From Gammaproteobacteria bacterium (GTDB lineage Bacteria > Pseudomonadota > Gammaproteobacteria > Pseudomonadales > Azotimanducaceae), in NCBI GenBank assembly GCA_026706425.1, contig JAPOYW010000086.1:1-7828 (forward strand): a DNA stretch of 7,828 bases, read 5' to 3'. The notes under the pieces were generated by a model. It saw only the letters and a list, made by a program, of their open reading frames with translations. It had not been told where the DNA came from and ran no database searches. Of the stretch, positions 6,469 to 7,828 are shown piece after piece; within the stretch, counting starts at the first letter, position 1, and the number at the start of each line of letters is the position of its first letter. A program made the position numbers and the translations under genes.

Positions 6469-7458
6469 TTGAAAGCCTGGCAGATGCGCCGGCTGGGCGA
6501 TCCGTGGCGAGAACTCAAAGCGGTCGAATTGCCGCTGCCGGACCCGCCGCCGGGCAGTGTACGCATTCGCGTTGATGCGTCCGACTTGAACTTCGCCGAC
6601 ATCCTTCAGTGCCAAGGCCTCTACCAGGTCAAGTGGATGCCGCCTTTCACGCCGGGGATGGTCGCTGCGGGGATCGTGGAAGCGGCTTCGGCACAAACCG
6701 GGTTTGCGGCTGGCGAGCGCGTCGTGGGACCTACGGTCGAGCCCGCCGGCGGATTCGCCGAGCAATCCCTGTTGTTGGCGGAACAGTCGCACCGGATTCC
6801 CCCGTCCGTGTCGTCGCGATCCGCCATGGCGGTCCACATCACCTACGCCACGGCCTGGTTCGCCTTCCATCGACGTGCGCATCTGGCACCCGGCGAGTCG
6901 GTCCTCGTGCTGGCGGCGGCCGGAGGCGTCGGCACGGCCGCCGTTCAGATGGCACGCGCCCAGGGTTGCTGGGTGGTCGGCGCGGTGGGAGGCAGCGCGA
7001 AGGCGGAAGTCGCAACCCAAGCCGGCGCCGACCTGGTCGTCGACTACGAAGCCGACGACCTCTACCGACGGGTCATGGAGGCGACCGACGGCCGCGGCGT
7101 CGACGTCGTCTACGATCCTGTCGGGGGTAGACATTTCAACACCGTGCGGCGATTGCTCGCCTGGGAAGGGCGCCTCCTCGTCATCGGCTTCGCGGGCGGC
7201 GAGATTCCCGCCGCGCCCGCCAATCACCTGTTGGTCAAGAACTACTCGGTTGTGGGCGTCCACATGGGCGCCTACCGGGAACGCGACCCGGAACTCGTCG
7301 CACAATGCTACGCCGACGTCCACGGCCAACTTGCCGACGGCAGGATCAGGCCGTTCATCAGCGAGGTCGTCGGCTTCGAGGCGCTCCCGGGCGCACTCGA
7401 GCGATTGGGTGCCCGGAAAACCGTGGGACGGGTGTTGTTCGACCCGTCGATCAGCTAG
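6469..7458 (+). CDS. NADPH:quinone oxidoreductase-like zinc-less MDR protein
   Basis: A medium-chain dehydrogenase/reductase of the quinone oxidoreductase group, predicted to be cytosolic and NAD(P)H-dependent. The substrate cannot be named; family members reduce quinones or other alpha,beta-unsaturated carbonyls. The N-terminal GroES-like domain covers about residues 1-125 (KAWQMRRLG, then SDLNFADILQCQGLY). The Rossmann domain has the glycine motif AAAGGVGTAAVQMARAQG at 149-166 and DVVYDPVGG at 212-220. The zinc ligands of alcohol dehydrogenases are absent, as expected for this group. I chose TTG 6469: it gives the family-typical start M-KAWQ, a length of 329, and a GGAG (6457-6460) eight bases upstream. 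TTG 6436 would add an Arg-rich leader foreign to the family; ATG 6484 would remove the first strand. One oddity is PGMVAAG at 62-68, where the family usually has a Glu after PG-x. The gene ends at TAG 7456-7458, overlapping the stop of the convergent neighbour. Confidence 0.9.
   Translation: MKAWQMRRLGDPWRELKAVELPLPDPPPGSVRIRVDASDLNFADILQCQGLYQVKWMPPFTPGMVAAGIVEAASAQTGFAAGERVVGPTVEPAGGFAEQSLLLAEQSHRIPPSVSSRSAMAVHITYATAWFAFHRRAHLAPGESVLVLAAAGGVGTAAVQMARAQGCWVVGAVGGSAKAEVATQAGADLVVDYEADDLYRRVMEATDGRGVDVVYDPVGGRHFNTVRRLLAWEGRLLVIGFAGGEIPAAPANHLLVKNYSVVGVHMGAYRERDPELVAQCYADVHGQLADGRIRPFISEVVGFEALPGALERLGARKTVGRVLFDPSIS
7427..7448. repeat. Perfect inverted repeat at the convergent gene ends
   Basis: GACGGGT (7427-7433) and ACCCGTC (7442-7448) form a seven-base-pair stem with an eight-base loop, inside the last codons of the oxidoreductase gene and just past the stop of the minus-strand gene. 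There is no intergenic space between the two convergent genes, so a bidirectional transcription stop here is plausible. No T-tract follows on either strand, so intrinsic termination is not well supported. It may instead be coding-sequence coincidence. Confidence 0.3.
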
Positions 7459-7828
7459 TGCGTAACCATCAGCCCCGCGATATTCGCCGGGGTCAGATCC
7501 AGCGCTTCGGCAACCATGTTGAAGAACCGCACTTCCCGGCCGGTCACGCGTTCGTCCACGAGGATCACTTCGGCAAGCGCTTTGGCGATCATGACCCGGT
7601 CGTGGACTTCGATCTTGTTGCATACCCTGGCCAGGTGACGTTCCAAGGGATCGGAGTCGAATATCCCCGAGTGGGAAGCCATTCGCACGTCCTTGGCGCT
7701 GACGTCCTCGCCGGTGTTCTTCTTGATGATCTCCCGCACCGACTCGACTTCGAGATGCTTGATGTTGGTATCTGCGGCAGTTGCCCGCGCCAACACCAAG
7801 AGCACGGTCTCGTTGACGATGTCCTTGA
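7455..7828 (-). CDS. TerB-like helical domain protein, N-terminus outside the window
   Basis: The minus-strand frame stays open to the right edge, with KDIVNETV preceding the first candidate GTG at 7805. That GTG has no good ribosome binding site, so the true start is probably beyond the window. At least 123 codons are visible. The sequence looks like a TerB/DjlA-type all-helical domain: a first unit LLVLARATAADTNIKHLEVESVREI and a second ALAEVILVDERVTGREVRFF, each an acidic loop followed by a helix with spaced Glu residues. It ends with MVAEALDLTPANIAGL, typical of the domain's last helices. TerB-like proteins are small, soluble and of poorly defined role; the name comes from tellurite resistance loci, and no other ter genes are seen here. 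The TAG stop (7457-7455 on the minus strand) lies within the CTAG that also holds the stop of the plus-strand oxidoreductase. The family call comes from motif appearance only. Confidence 0.65.
   Translation of the reverse strand, partial: KDIVNETVLLVLARATAADTNIKHLEVESVREIIKKNTGEDVSAKDVRMASHSGIFDSDPLERHLARVCNKIEVHDRVMIAKALAEVILVDERVTGREVRFFNMVAEALDLTPANIAGLMVTH

Noticed and set aside
6082..7623. A 513-codon minus-strand open frame across the TlpA-like, oxidoreductase and TerB-like genes
   Set aside because: It crosses three better-supported genes and its translation has no recognisable features; a high-GC artefact.
7455..7828. A tellurite-resistance locus
   Set aside because: Only one TerB-like domain protein is visible, with no other ter genes; TerB-like domains are common outside tellurite resistance.

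Overview
The window is GC-rich, densely coding bacterial DNA carrying the distal end of a type I NADH dehydrogenase (nuo) operon in the order nuoL-nuoM-nuoN, followed by accessory genes. NuoL, NuoM and NuoN are close to proteobacterial proteins and fall into register with the Escherichia coli key residues. My inference is an aerobic proteobacterium, perhaps gammaproteobacterial; nothing in the window fixes the species.

Region 1 (1-4381): three homologous antiporter-like membrane subunits of complex I. nuoL enters from the left edge, lacking roughly its first 112 codons. Its frame is interrupted by a TAG at 1311-1313, yet the same frame continues with recognisable NuoL C-terminal sequence to a TAA at 1485-1487. 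nuoM starts (GTG) on the base after that TAA, and nuoN starts (GTG) inside the nuoM stop (GTGA overlap), so the three genes look translationally coupled. All the key proton-channel Lys and Glu residues I could check are intact.

Region 2 (4396-4869): a small, cysteine-containing predicted lipoprotein of unknown function, 14 bases after nuoN and probably transcribed with it.

Region 3 (4870-6417): a 99-base gap with a weak promoter candidate and a very good ribosome binding site, then a secreted protein with a duplicated helical N-terminal region and a C-terminal TlpA-type thioredoxin domain (WCGPC).

Region 4 (6418-7828): a GC-rich hairpin, a zinc-less quinone oxidoreductase-like MDR protein that most likely starts at a TTG, and a convergent, window-truncated TerB-like gene on the minus strand. 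The stop codons of these last two genes overlap within one CTAG palindrome.

The main anomaly is the in-frame amber codon near the start of the NuoL lateral-helix region. It is either a base-call or assembly error, a true nonsense mutation, or a split NuoL whose C-terminal helix and last membrane segment are made by re-initiation. No mobile element, CRISPR array, tRNA or rRNA was seen, and I found no convincing novel multi-gene system.
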